DNA of 54,896 bases. Origin: Planctomycetaceae bacterium (GTDB lineage: Bacteria > Planctomycetota > Planctomycetia > Planctomycetales > Planctomycetaceae). Below the pieces are notes generated by a model. It was given only the letters and a program-made list of their open reading frames with translations, did no database searches and was not told the origin of the DNA. The stretch lies in NCBI GenBank assembly GCA_028284485.1, contig JANQRQ010000140.1, forward strand, positions 1-54,896, given 5' to 3'. Shown here one piece after another: positions 1 through 8,329 of this stretch (position 1 is the first letter of the stretch; each line of letters opens with the position of its first letter). The translations under genes and the position numbers were made by a program.

Positions 1-2
1 CC

Positions 3-782
3 TGGGCCTATCAGGACGACGGGGGTGCCGCGGCAGCGCCAGACGGGGCGGACGCCGCGAATCCACCAGTGGCCCAACCAGCTGCACCCGAGACGGCATC
101 GGCCGATGATGTCGAGCGACGCAGCTTCTTGAGCTGGTTGATCGACGCGTCCGGTATGTTTGGTCTCGTGTTGCTACTACTGTCGTTCATTATGGTGGCG
201 CTCATCATGATGAATATCTTACAGGTCCGAAGAGACAATCTGTTGCCCCCGGCATTTATCGAGGCCTTCGAACAGAAACTGAACACCAAGGATTACCAAG
301 GTGCATTTGACCTGGCCAGTAACGACGATTCGTTCGTCGCACGCGTGCTCGCCGCAGGTTTGCGCAAACTGAATCGCGGATACAGCGAAGCGATTGAAGG
401 TATGCAGGAAGTTGGGGAAGACGAAAACATGGCGATGGAGCACCATCTGAGCTATCTGGCGTTGATTGGCTCCGTGGCGCCGATGATCGGTTTGATGGGA
501 ACGGTGTACGGCATGATCATGAGCTTCGAAAAGATTGCCCAGTCGACCGTTTCGCCGAAACCTTCGGAATTGGCAGAGGGAATCTCAACAGCATTGTTTA
601 CAACCCTGGAAGGATTAACCGTGGCCATTCCGGCGATGATTGCTTATAGCATTTTGCGGAACCGCGTCGCTCGGTTTGTCTTGGAAGTCGGCATGGTCAG
701 CGAAGGGTTAATGAGCCGATTCTCTGGCATGGGCAAAGGTCAGCGATCGGGTGGCTCGGCTGCGGGAAGCGCGCCGGCCTGA
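3..782 (+). CDS. MotA/TolQ/ExbB proton channel family protein (5' end cut by window)
   Basis: This is an inner-membrane proton-channel subunit that works with ExbD/TolR proteins to turn proton motive force into work on envelope partners. The frame is open from base 3 to the TGA at 780-782, so the gene probably begins before the window. A GTG at 69 could start a 237-residue product, but the upstream residues (Ala/Gly/Asp-rich, following a Trp-Ala-Tyr-Gln) look like the linker after a signal peptide, which planctomycete ExbB proteins often carry. Counting from the GTG, one membrane segment lies at about residues 32-50. The conserved pair typical of the family lies at about 130-152 (Gly-Leu-Met-Gly-Thr-Val-Tyr-Gly) and 172-195 (Ala-Leu-Phe-Thr-Thr-Leu-Glu-Gly-Leu). 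Two ExbD genes follow, 36 and 9 bases apart. The family call is secure; the true start and the driven partner are unknown. Confidence 0.93.
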   Translation, partial: WAYQDDGGAAAAPDGADAANPPVAQPAAPETASADDVERRSFLSWLIDASGMFGLVLLLLSFIMVALIMMNILQVRRDNLLPPAFIEAFEQKLNTKDYQGAFDLASNDDSFVARVLAAGLRKLNRGYSEAIEGMQEVGEDENMAMEHHLSYLALIGSVAPMIGLMGTVYGMIMSFEKIAQSTVSPKPSELAEGISTALFTTLEGLTVAIPAMIAYSILRNRVARFVLEVGMVSEGLMSRFSGMGKGQRSGGSAAGSAPA

Positions 783-818
783 TTCTGTTAACTTTCCGAA
801 CATCGGCGCAATCCAACG

Positions 819-1313
819 ATGAGAATTCGCGGACCAGAACCTGCATTGGCCGAAGTCGACATGACTCCCATGATCGACATCGTGTTTCAATTGATCGCCT
901 TTTTTATGGTGATTTCGAATTTCGAACAGACCAAGGCAGACGAACGTGTCAAGCTTGCCAAAGATGCATTGGCCCAGCCTTCGGAAGTCAAAATCGAACA
1001 CGAGCTCGCACTCAATATCGGTTTCAATCGAGACCGCGAAGGGAACAAGATCGATCCCGACCCGTACGTGTTCTTCGCGGGAGAGAGTATTCCTATTCCG
1101 CAGTTTGGTCCCAAATTCGATCAGGAGGCCCGATTGTACGATCGTACGGGCGTCGATCCGGAAGATGTGACAGTTGTCTTTCGTGCCGATCAGGATGTAC
1201 CCACCGGAATGGTCCAAGAGCTCATGCGCATGGCGCAGGAAGTTCGTGTGGGGGACAAGCCAGGTTTTTCGAAATTCATTTTTAAGGCCCGACAATCCAC
1301 GGATGGGAATTGA
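819..1313 (+). CDS. ExbD/TolR family biopolymer transport protein, first copy
   Basis: This 164-residue protein is the proton-relay partner of the upstream ExbB-like channel. It has one N-terminal membrane helix (about residues 17-33) preceded by the family motif Asp-Met-Thr-Pro-Met-Ile-Asp. Asp20, at the start of the helix, fits the essential protonatable Asp of ExbD/TolR. The rest is a periplasmic domain of about 125 residues. It carries an insertion rich in charged residues and prolines (about 65-105) that standard ExbD proteins of about 140 residues lack. The ATG at 819 is 36 bases after the ExbB stop and no strong Shine-Dalgarno sequence is visible. A second, clearly different ExbD follows, so the complex may use an ExbD heterodimer; that is inference. 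Confidence 0.93.
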   Translation: MRIRGPEPALAEVDMTPMIDIVFQLIAFFMVISNFEQTKADERVKLAKDALAQPSEVKIEHELALNIGFNRDREGNKIDPDPYVFFAGESIPIPQFGPKFDQEARLYDRTGVDPEDVTVVFRADQDVPTGMVQELMRMAQEVRVGDKPGFSKFIFKARQSTDGN

Positions 1314-1322
1314 GGGGGATCG

Positions 1323-1829
1323 ATGAAGATTCGACACAGCAATTCGGAAGGCGAGAAAATCGTGCCGCAAATGGCACCGATGATCGATGTCGTCTTTCAG
1401 CTGCTGATATTCTTCATGTTAACTCTGAAAATCGTTGAGCCCGAAGGCGACTTTAACATCAATATGCCGTTGACGGCACCGTCGCAGGATCCCAGCCAGG
1501 ATGTCCCCTTGTACGACATTAAGGTCAAGCTGCGTGCGAATCCTGACGGATCGTTGGCGCAGCTATCGATTGGTGGTAACAACCTGGGAAATGGCCCGGC
1601 GGCCTTTCAGCGGCTGAATGACGAAGTATTGAAACTCGTCGGTGGCGGTGCTGGCGTACCAATGATCGACGACATGGAAGTCGAAATCGACGCCGATTAC
1701 AACTTGAACTTCCAATATGCAATTAGTGCTGTCAGCGCCTGTACCGGTCGGCTCAACGAGTCGGGAGATATCGATCGGTATGTGGAGAAAATTAAATTCG
1801 CGCAGCCCCGTCGACCGAGTGGCATGTAG
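1323..1829 (+). CDS. ExbD/TolR family biopolymer transport protein, second copy
   Basis: This 168-residue ExbD/TolR protein starts nine bases after the first copy, with a GGGGGA-like stretch just upstream of the ATG. It has the motif Ala-Pro-Met-Ile-Asp-Val-Val-Phe-Gln at residues 18-26, with Asp22 at the position of the essential membrane Asp, then one helix to about residue 38. The periplasmic part (about 45-168) differs strongly from that of the first copy, so this is an old paralogue and not a recent duplication. ExbB followed by two ExbD genes is a common layout in gliding, TonB-type and adventurous-motility-type energisers. No TonB or receptor is visible here, so the load driven by this motor is unknown. 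Confidence 0.92.
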   Translation: MKIRHSNSEGEKIVPQMAPMIDVVFQLLIFFMLTLKIVEPEGDFNINMPLTAPSQDPSQDVPLYDIKVKLRANPDGSLAQLSIGGNNLGNGPAAFQRLNDEVLKLVGGGAGVPMIDDMEVEIDADYNLNFQYAISAVSACTGRLNESGDIDRYVEKIKFAQPRRPSGM

Positions 1830-2234
1830 AACTCGTTTCCATCACCCGTTTCGCCGCTTCAACGATTGCCAAATTGTGGTTTTGCGCGACGCAACAGTCG
1901 ATTCTGAAACTGCTTGTGGGAATGCGGCCATGCGAATCCGTTTCAGTTTTCAGAAAAATCCAAAACGGCCTATTCGTATGCTTGATGGTCGCTAAAATTG
2001 GGAGTGAGGCGGGCTTACGCCAAATATGGCTTCATTTTCGTTGGTATTCTGCGAGATCATCCAGCGAGAATCCTTCCTCAACTCGTCGATGGATTTCGGC
2101 AAGGATGGGCAGGGGTGGAGCCGGCTGATTTCTCGCTGGTCATGAACCGCCTACTCATGGCCTGGCTGACCCGTGTCCTGAAAGTAGCAGACAGTCGGAG
2201 TGTGATGACTTAATTCAGCGATTGCGACGCATTC
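1830..2234 (+). other. 405-base intergenic stretch, nothing recognised
   Basis: Short open frames cross this stretch in more than one frame, but none has a recognisable domain, a ribosome binding site or codon use like its neighbours. No clear hairpin with a T-run was found. It may hold the promoter of the HlyD-type gene. Confidence 0.4.
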
Positions 2235-3725
2235 ATGGATTTAAAAGCTGAAGACGCGCCGGTCGCGGTTCAATCAGACGATCCACCGGCAGCACGACAT
2301 GCTCCGCGACCGGTCACGCAACAGGGCCGTTTTAGTTTTCGCGGTCGGTTTTTGCTCAGTGTGATTCTGGTCATTCTGTTTCTCATGATCGGTGTCTCGC
2401 TATTTGGTTGGCTCGCCACACTCAAAGAGCCCCCCGTGCAGCGCCCGTTGGCGAACCGCGTTTATAACGTGGAGGTATTCGATGTCCGGCAGACGACCCT
2501 GACGGAGATCATTTCCGCATTTGGAACAGCACGCTCGGATCGAGAGACTGTTCACGCCGCCAAGGTTGCCGGTGAGGTACTGTATGTGCATCCACGATTG
2601 GAAGTTGGCGAGACGGTTCATGCGCTCGAAACGTCCGAAGACTCGGCGGGTGAATCGCGCCGCTTAGAGCCGGACCTGTTGGTGACGATTGATCCCAGGA
2701 CTTATCGCGAACGGGTCACTCAAGCCGAGAGTCGAATCGCCGAAGCCGAAGCGGAATTGGCACGCATTGACCAGGAGGAAAAGAACAATACGCGTCTGGT
2801 GGAAAAGATGCAGGCCGATTACGAAGATTACCTCTCGGAGTTCAACCGGATCAAAGGGCTGCGTGAGCGAGGGGTGACGTCGCCTAGTGATTTGACGCGT
2901 GCCAAGCTTCAGTTAAGCCAATACGAATCGGAGTTGATCCGTTTCGAAAACGAGCGATCCCTTTTTCCACGTCGGCGAGAGGCGATTCACAAACGACTTG
3001 AAACAAACAGAATTGATCAGACGATTGCCGAGATTGAGTTAGGACATACCGATGTCTATTCGGCGTTTTCGGGCATCCTCAAAGAGGTTCGTATCGAAGA
3101 GGGACAATACGTCAGGCCGGGCGACCCTCTTTTCACGGTGACCGACGTTAACACCGTCGAAATCCCAATTCCGGTCAGTTTGGACGACTACGCCAAAATC
3201 GTTTCGTTAATGCAAAAAGGGAAACGGCCTGACGTCGAACTCGCTGAGAACGAAACCGCCCCGCACCGATGGACCGGCTATGTTGATCGCGTGGCTCCCG
3301 TAGCCGATGAATTGACTCGAACCGTCATGATTTACGTGCATGTCGACAATCGCAAACAACGAGTTCCTTTGCTTCCGGGGACATTTGTGCATGCCAGAAT
3401 TTCCGGCCCGGATCTCGTCGGGACGATCGTTGTACCTCGCGACGCCATTCTGAATGGTAAGCTGTTTGTTGTCAAAAACAGTGCTGTGGTCGAACGTCAA
3501 CCCGTTCTCATGCGCACGTTGCGGTCGCTGGCGGTCGTCGAATCGGGTGTCGATGACGGGGACGAGGTTGTGCTCACAAACCTCGATGTCGTTTACGAGG
3601 GGGCTGCCGTCAAAGTGCAGTCGCATCGAACGCTTCAAGAGGAATTGAACCGGCACCGCGTTCAAGTGGCACGTTTTCCATCAGAGACTGGCCAATCGAG
3701 CGAGCCAATTCGATCCGGCGAGTAG
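2235..3725 (+). CDS. HlyD/RND-type periplasmic adaptor (membrane fusion) protein
   Basis: This 496-residue protein is a membrane-fusion adaptor of the type that links an inner-membrane pump to an outer-membrane channel. Residues 1-38 are cytoplasmic and basic, and residues 39-61 form one membrane helix. After it comes the first half of a barrel-sandwich (lipoyl-like) domain (about 75-150). A long coiled-coil hairpin follows at about 155-260, rich in Glu, Arg, Leu and Gln. The second lipoyl half has the typical sequence Ser-Ala-Phe-Ser-Gly-Ile-Leu-Lys at about 275-282, and beta-barrel domains reach about residue 460. No RND permease, ABC transporter or TolC-like gene lies downstream: the next gene is a metallohydrolase 339 bases away. 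The adaptor may serve a pump encoded elsewhere, or the pump may lie upstream of the window. The ATG at 2235 has no strong Shine-Dalgarno sequence. Confidence 0.88.
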   Translation: MDLKAEDAPVAVQSDDPPAARHAPRPVTQQGRFSFRGRFLLSVILVILFLMIGVSLFGWLATLKEPPVQRPLANRVYNVEVFDVRQTTLTEIISAFGTARSDRETVHAAKVAGEVLYVHPRLEVGETVHALETSEDSAGESRRLEPDLLVTIDPRTYRERVTQAESRIAEAEAELARIDQEEKNNTRLVEKMQADYEDYLSEFNRIKGLRERGVTSPSDLTRAKLQLSQYESELIRFENERSLFPRRREAIHKRLETNRIDQTIAEIELGHTDVYSAFSGILKEVRIEEGQYVRPGDPLFTVTDVNTVEIPIPVSLDDYAKIVSLMQKGKRPDVELAENETAPHRWTGYVDRVAPVADELTRTVMIYVHVDNRKQRVPLLPGTFVHARISGPDLVGTIVVPRDAILNGKLFVVKNSAVVERQPVLMRTLRSLAVVESGVDDGDEVVLTNLDVVYEGAAVKVQSHRTLQEELNRHRVQVARFPSETGQSSEPIRSGE

Positions 3726-4064
3726 CGTACGTCGGGACCGGTCTGCTCGCTCACCGCTCGAATCGTCCTGCAACTCGCAGTTTGTTTGCGACTGATGGTG
3801 GACGACGCACCGCGGAATTCCTGCTTGCACTGGCGTCATTACCGCCGCACAATGAGGCGAGGAGATGACTCGCCGCAGCGATTCGTCCGATCGTTTGCCT
3901 CGCGCGATGTCGAGTGTTGATCACCAACATTTGCGGGTGCAATTCGCATTCGAACAGAGGAATCCCTTTGGTTGTTGAGATACGCCAAACCGGCTCGACC
4001 TCAGTAAGACAGTCGTGAAAAACAGCACTTTGCTGTTGCCACTGGAAACGAAGGAGCATCATCG
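3726..4064 (+). other. 339-base intergenic stretch
   Basis: No gene is recognised. The only clear signal is AAGGAG at about 4050-4055, nine bases before the ATG of the metallohydrolase, which fixes that start. The promoter of that gene probably lies here. Confidence 0.4.
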
Positions 4065-6494
4065 ATGAAAAGTCGCACGATCAAACTCAGGTTGAGACTG
4101 TTGTTGTTGATGACGATCGGTATCGCTGGAATTGGATTGCCGGAAATCGCGGCGCAAGAATTGCCGCTGGTGACCGCCGTTGAGCATCAGCCACTCGTCG
4201 CGGCGACGAAACGTCTGGCCGAGGCACTGACGTATGTCGGTGCACCGCTTGGTCCGGAAGATGCTGCTGCACTCGAGCGGGCGCTCACCAATTCCGACCG
4301 CCGGCAATCGATCGAACAAATTCAAGAAATACTCGACAAATACTGTCTCGTGGGAGTGAATATTAATCCCGAAAGCCGGGTCAAAGTCGCCGAAGGCGAG
4401 GCGACCAAAGAACTCGTTCAACAAGGGTGGCGTACGTTTTTGGTCAAGGTGCACAACGAGGCCGGAATCACGCCCCAGCTGGTCGCAGAAAGTCCGAACG
4501 CGGCTCCACTCTACCAGCGAGGTCAAGGGGCTCGCCAGCGGCCCTTAACGGAATCGAAATTGGTTTCTCCCAATGACGTTCCACAACGATTCCTCGATAT
4601 TGCCATGTACAACACTCAGCCGCTTAAGCCTCGATTGTCGGGACTAGCTTTGGAGTATCGCATCATCCAACTTTACAGCCGCGAAGTCGGTCGCCGCGAG
4701 GCGGAATTGGCGTTCAATGTCGGACAGGGGAGTCAGGATCTCGGTTTTCGGAATTCCGTGCCGATACTTTTCCACGCCGTACCGGCAGTTGAGGTTGTGC
4801 TGGGAGTTCACGATGTCGATGGAGAGCCGACCACTGCCGCCTTTGTCATTCGGGACAAATTCGGGCGAGTTTACCCGAATCCGGCTCGTCGATTAGCACC
4901 AGATTTCTTCTTTCACAATCAAATCTATCGGACGCACGGGGAATCGGTGCATCTCCCGCCTGGTGAGTATTCGATTGTCGCCACAAGAGGTCCGGAGTAC
5001 GAACCGGTTTCGACAAAGCTGACTGTTCCGTCCGGCGTCGTCAGCCATCGTGCTGATTTTCAGTTGAAGCGTTGGATCCATGCGGCGGCCCGCCAGTGGT
5101 ATTCTGGCGACCACCACGTGCATGCTGCCGGCTGTGCCCATTACGATAGCCCGACCGAGGGTGTCCAGCCGGTCGATATGATGCGGCACATTTTGGGTGA
5201 AGACTTGAATGTCGGCTGCGTGCTCAGTTGGGGGCCTTGCTGGTACACGCAAAAACAATATTTCGAAGGCAAACCGTCGGCGCTATCTCGTCCCGATTAT
5301 TTGATGCGGTACGACGTTGAAGTCAGCGGGTTTCCTTCGTCCCATGCCGGTCATCTCTGCCTGCTGCGACTGACCGAGGACGACTATCCGGGAACATCAG
5401 TCATCGAGGAATGGCCAAGTTGGACGATTCCGGTTCTCAAATGGGGTAAGGATCAGGGGGGCGTTGTCGGCTACAGCCACAGCGGATGGGGTTTGACGTT
5501 ACCCGATATCGGACCCGATGGAAGCCGCATCGAAAATACCATTCGCAACCGGCCCCCGAGGATTAATGTCAACGGACGGGCGGCTGACACGTTACCCGAT
5601 TATGCCATGCCGCCTTTTGATGGAATTGGCGCGAACGAGTACATCGTGGCCGTCACGCATGACGTTTGCGATTTCATTTCTGCCGTCGATACACCCGCCA
5701 TATGGGAATTGAACATTTGGTATCACACGCTGAATTGCGGTTTTCGGGCGCGAATTAGCGGTGAAACGGACTTTCCCTGCATTTACGGCGACAAAGTCGG
5801 GTTGGGTCGGATCTACGTGAAGATTCCCGAAGGCCAAAAGTTGGATTTCGATACCTGGATTCAAGGTGTCAAAGATGGTCGCAGTTACTGCGGCGATGGC
5901 TTGAGCCACATTCTCGATTTCCAGGTGAACGATGTGGAGGTCGGCGCTGCGGGGACAAACGGTGAAATCAGCCAACTGGATTTGGATGGCCCCGGTCGCG
6001 TGAGTGTTTCATTTGATCTGGCGGCGCTACTCGAACCCGAACCGACAGCCGAAACCGAGCAGATTCGCAGCCGCCGCTTGGACGAAAAGCCATATTGGCA
6101 CATCGAACGAAGCCGCGTCGGAGATTCTCGCAAGGTGCCGGTCGAAGTCATCGTCAATGGTTACCCGGTGGCGCGCGAGGAAATCGAAGCAGATGGCTCG
6201 GTTCAATCGATGAATTTTGATGTGGAACTTGCCCATTCCAGTTGGGTCGCCGTGAGAATCTTGCCCTCGGTGCATACGAATCCCGTGTTCATCAACATCG
6301 GTGATCGACCGATTCGTGCCAGCCGCCGAAGCGCCGAATGGTGTCGCGAAGCGGTCGATGTTTGTTGGAACGCCAAGAAAGGCCGCATTGGGCATGACGA
6401 ATTACACCAAGGAGAACGGGAACAGGCCGCGGCAGCCTACGACCATGCCAGGGCCGTATTCGACCGCATAATTCAAGAGAGCGTTGCCGATTGA
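4065..6494 (+). CDS. Secreted CehA/McbA-type PHP-domain metallohydrolase
   Basis: This 809-residue exported protein begins with a classic signal peptide (basic start, a run of Leu, cleavage near Ile-Ala-Ala-Gln at about residue 29). The N-terminal half, to about 335, is beta-rich with no clear catalytic motif and includes a carboxypeptidase-regulatory-like stretch (about 240-335). The catalytic signature is Gly-Asp-His-His-Val-His with Asp349, His350, His351 and His353, followed by a Cys/Gly-rich stretch. It is the metal-binding start of the PHP fold used by CehA and McbA, which hydrolyse aryl carbamates. Conserved Ser-His-Ser-Gly-Trp-Gly and Gly-Glu-Thr-Asp-Phe motifs follow, fitting later metal ligands. 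In planctomycetes such proteins are usually annotated only as CehA/McbA family. The substrate cannot be read from the sequence, and carbamate cleavage should not be assumed. Confidence 0.85.
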   Translation: MKSRTIKLRLRLLLLMTIGIAGIGLPEIAAQELPLVTAVEHQPLVAATKRLAEALTYVGAPLGPEDAAALERALTNSDRRQSIEQIQEILDKYCLVGVNINPESRVKVAEGEATKELVQQGWRTFLVKVHNEAGITPQLVAESPNAAPLYQRGQGARQRPLTESKLVSPNDVPQRFLDIAMYNTQPLKPRLSGLALEYRIIQLYSREVGRREAELAFNVGQGSQDLGFRNSVPILFHAVPAVEVVLGVHDVDGEPTTAAFVIRDKFGRVYPNPARRLAPDFFFHNQIYRTHGESVHLPPGEYSIVATRGPEYEPVSTKLTVPSGVVSHRADFQLKRWIHAAARQWYSGDHHVHAAGCAHYDSPTEGVQPVDMMRHILGEDLNVGCVLSWGPCWYTQKQYFEGKPSALSRPDYLMRYDVEVSGFPSSHAGHLCLLRLTEDDYPGTSVIEEWPSWTIPVLKWGKDQGGVVGYSHSGWGLTLPDIGPDGSRIENTIRNRPPRINVNGRAADTLPDYAMPPFDGIGANEYIVAVTHDVCDFISAVDTPAIWELNIWYHTLNCGFRARISGETDFPCIYGDKVGLGRIYVKIPEGQKLDFDTWIQGVKDGRSYCGDGLSHILDFQVNDVEVGAAGTNGEISQLDLDGPGRVSVSFDLAALLEPEPTAETEQIRSRRLDEKPYWHIERSRVGDSRKVPVEVIVNGYPVAREEIEADGSVQSMNFDVELAHSSWVAVRILPSVHTNPVFINIGDRPIRASRRSAEWCREAVDVCWNAKKGRIGHDELHQGEREQAAAAYDHARAVFDRIIQESVAD

Positions 6495-6503
6495 TTTTGA
6501 AGC

Positions 6504-6535
6504 TCCGGACATTGTTCCGAATGAGTCGGTCCGGA
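6504..6535 (+). terminator. Possible hairpin after the metallohydrolase gene
   Basis: TCCGGAC at 6504-6510 pairs with GTCCGGA at 6529-6535 around an 18-base loop that can itself fold. Only a short T-stretch follows. Its position ten bases after the stop codon fits a weak terminator, but it could be chance. Confidence 0.3.
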
Positions 6536-6724
6536 TTTATGCCGTCGTAGTGGCGGCGGAAACCATGATTTCGGTATAAACGAAGTGTAATCGGTGGCCT
6601 TCCGCGCGTCTCGGCCTGCAAGAAAGCTCCCAGTTAGTCTTTGATTTGCCGGACACGCATTAAGTCGTTGTTTTGCGCAACATTTGTCAATTTCGAGTGC
6701 CTGAAAAGAGTTTGACCCGAACGA

Positions 6725-8188
6725 ATGATTTGCATCTCAGTTACGCCCGAATCTCGTAAGCTGGCAAAAGTCGATATTCTCAATGCGTCCCGTCAGGCTG
6801 ACATGGTTGAGCTTTGCCTCGACCATCTCGTCAAGCCGCCGGATATGAAAGACATATTGGAAGGATTCGACAAACCAATCATTGTATCCTGCCGCCGAAA
6901 GGAAGATGGCGGTCAGTATGGCGGGACCGAAGAACAGCGGATGACTCTCATTCGAGAAGCCATCGTGCAGGGTCCGGCCTATGTCGAATTGGAAATGGAT
7001 GTCGGGCTCGATGTTCCTCGATTCGGGTCAACGAAACGGGTGATCAGCTATACGCGAACCGATAAGCCGCTGGGAAATGTCGACGACATCATTTTGCAGG
7101 CCAACAATCTCAATGCTGATATCATCAAAATCACTTGGCCGACCCCAACACTCGATGCCGCTTGGCCATTGCTGACGGCCGTAACCAAGAAGGGGACGAT
7201 TCCCGTCGTCGGCATGGGATTGGGACGTGCCGGATTAACTTTCTCGCTACTCGGCCGCAAATACGGTTCGCCGTGGATTTACGCGGCCCTCGAAAAAGGA
7301 ATGGAAGGCTACGACGGCCAGCCGACCGTCAGCGAACTAAACGAGATTTATAGTTTCTCCGATATCGGTCCCAAGACGGTCTTCATCGGAATCGTCGGGT
7401 TTGGGGAATCCGAAACGACGACAATTCAAATCTTCAACGCAGCGCTGAAGAACCTGGGACTCAACGCGCGCTGCTTGCCGCTCGCAATCGGCAAGTTTGA
7501 CAACTTGTCCAAAATGCTCGACATCTTGAAGATCAAGTCGATGCTGACAAGCCGCAGTCTGGGGGAATTCATTCTACCGCTTTCCAACAAGCGCGAAGAG
7601 TATGCGGAGTCGGGTCAGTATTGCGATTTGTTACTTCGTCGCGACGATGGCTGGCACGCTTACAACAGCATTTGGCGCAGCGCGATTAAAGCCCTGGAAG
7701 ATACCATCGGAAAGAGTTCTCCCGATGATCGCCCCCTCGATCGACGCAACGTTCTCGTTATCGGGTCAGGCGGTTTGGCCCAAACGATGGTCGCCGGAAT
7801 TAACCGGCGCAAGGGAGTCGTCAGTGTCTCCGCCCGCGATGACGCTGCGGCAACGAAACTTTCCAAGCAATTCGATGCACGTTTCCTGCCCTTTACCAGT
7901 CTGTACGACACTTTGGTCGACATTGTCGTATTCGCCGACCCCCAAATGAAAACGGGCCACCTTCGCGGTCAATTCAACCCATCTTACTTGCGGGAGTCGA
8001 TGACCGTCATCGACGTCGGAACGATGCCGCAAGACAGCTATCTGATTACGGAGGCCCGCAATCGTGGCTGTAAGGTTGTCGAACCTTCGGAGGTTTATCG
8101 GGACCAGATCGCAGTACAATTCAAGTCGATTGTGGGGAAGGAACTTGATTCTGGGATTGTTAACGAAATCCTTTCCGCGGGTGAATGA
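6725..8188 (+). CDS. Fused 3-dehydroquinate dehydratase (type I)/shikimate dehydrogenase-like protein with altered active sites
   Basis: This 487-residue protein joins an AroD-like half (1-210) to an AroE-like half (218-487), two steps of the shikimate pathway. In the AroD half the Schiff-base lysine (Lys135, in Asp-Ile-Ile-Lys-Ile) and a Glu (Glu29) are present. The catalytic His of type I enzymes (His143 of E. coli AroD) aligns with Thr110, in Ile-Ser-Tyr-Thr-Arg-Thr. The substrate-binding Arg213 aligns with Ser174. In the AroE half, Lys289 may be the catalytic Lys. The Asn-Thr-Asp motif that supplies the catalytic Asp reads Asn-Ser-Ile (314-316), and the Asn-Val-Thr motif before the Lys is absent. 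The NADP loop is Gly-Ser-Gly-Gly at 347-350. These alignments were made by eye. The protein could be a divergent enzyme, a one-activity enzyme or a non-catalytic relative. A phosphoglycerate mutase and MutY follow on the same strand. Confidence 0.82.
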   Translation: MICISVTPESRKLAKVDILNASRQADMVELCLDHLVKPPDMKDILEGFDKPIIVSCRRKEDGGQYGGTEEQRMTLIREAIVQGPAYVELEMDVGLDVPRFGSTKRVISYTRTDKPLGNVDDIILQANNLNADIIKITWPTPTLDAAWPLLTAVTKKGTIPVVGMGLGRAGLTFSLLGRKYGSPWIYAALEKGMEGYDGQPTVSELNEIYSFSDIGPKTVFIGIVGFGESETTTIQIFNAALKNLGLNARCLPLAIGKFDNLSKMLDILKIKSMLTSRSLGEFILPLSNKREEYAESGQYCDLLLRRDDGWHAYNSIWRSAIKALEDTIGKSSPDDRPLDRRNVLVIGSGGLAQTMVAGINRRKGVVSVSARDDAAATKLSKQFDARFLPFTSLYDTLVDIVVFADPQMKTGHLRGQFNPSYLRESMTVIDVGTMPQDSYLITEARNRGCKVVEPSEVYRDQIAVQFKSIVGKELDSGIVNEILSAGE

Positions 8189-8329
8189 TTCCATCGCCGC
8201 TGGGATTCGTTACTTTGCCCCCCTCCAAACTTTGGAAATGGCATCGGCTCGTGGGAGGCAGGGAAGATGGGGCCAAAGCCATTCACGGCGAGCACGAATC
8301 AGCGTGACAAGCTGCAGTAGGAGTTTACC

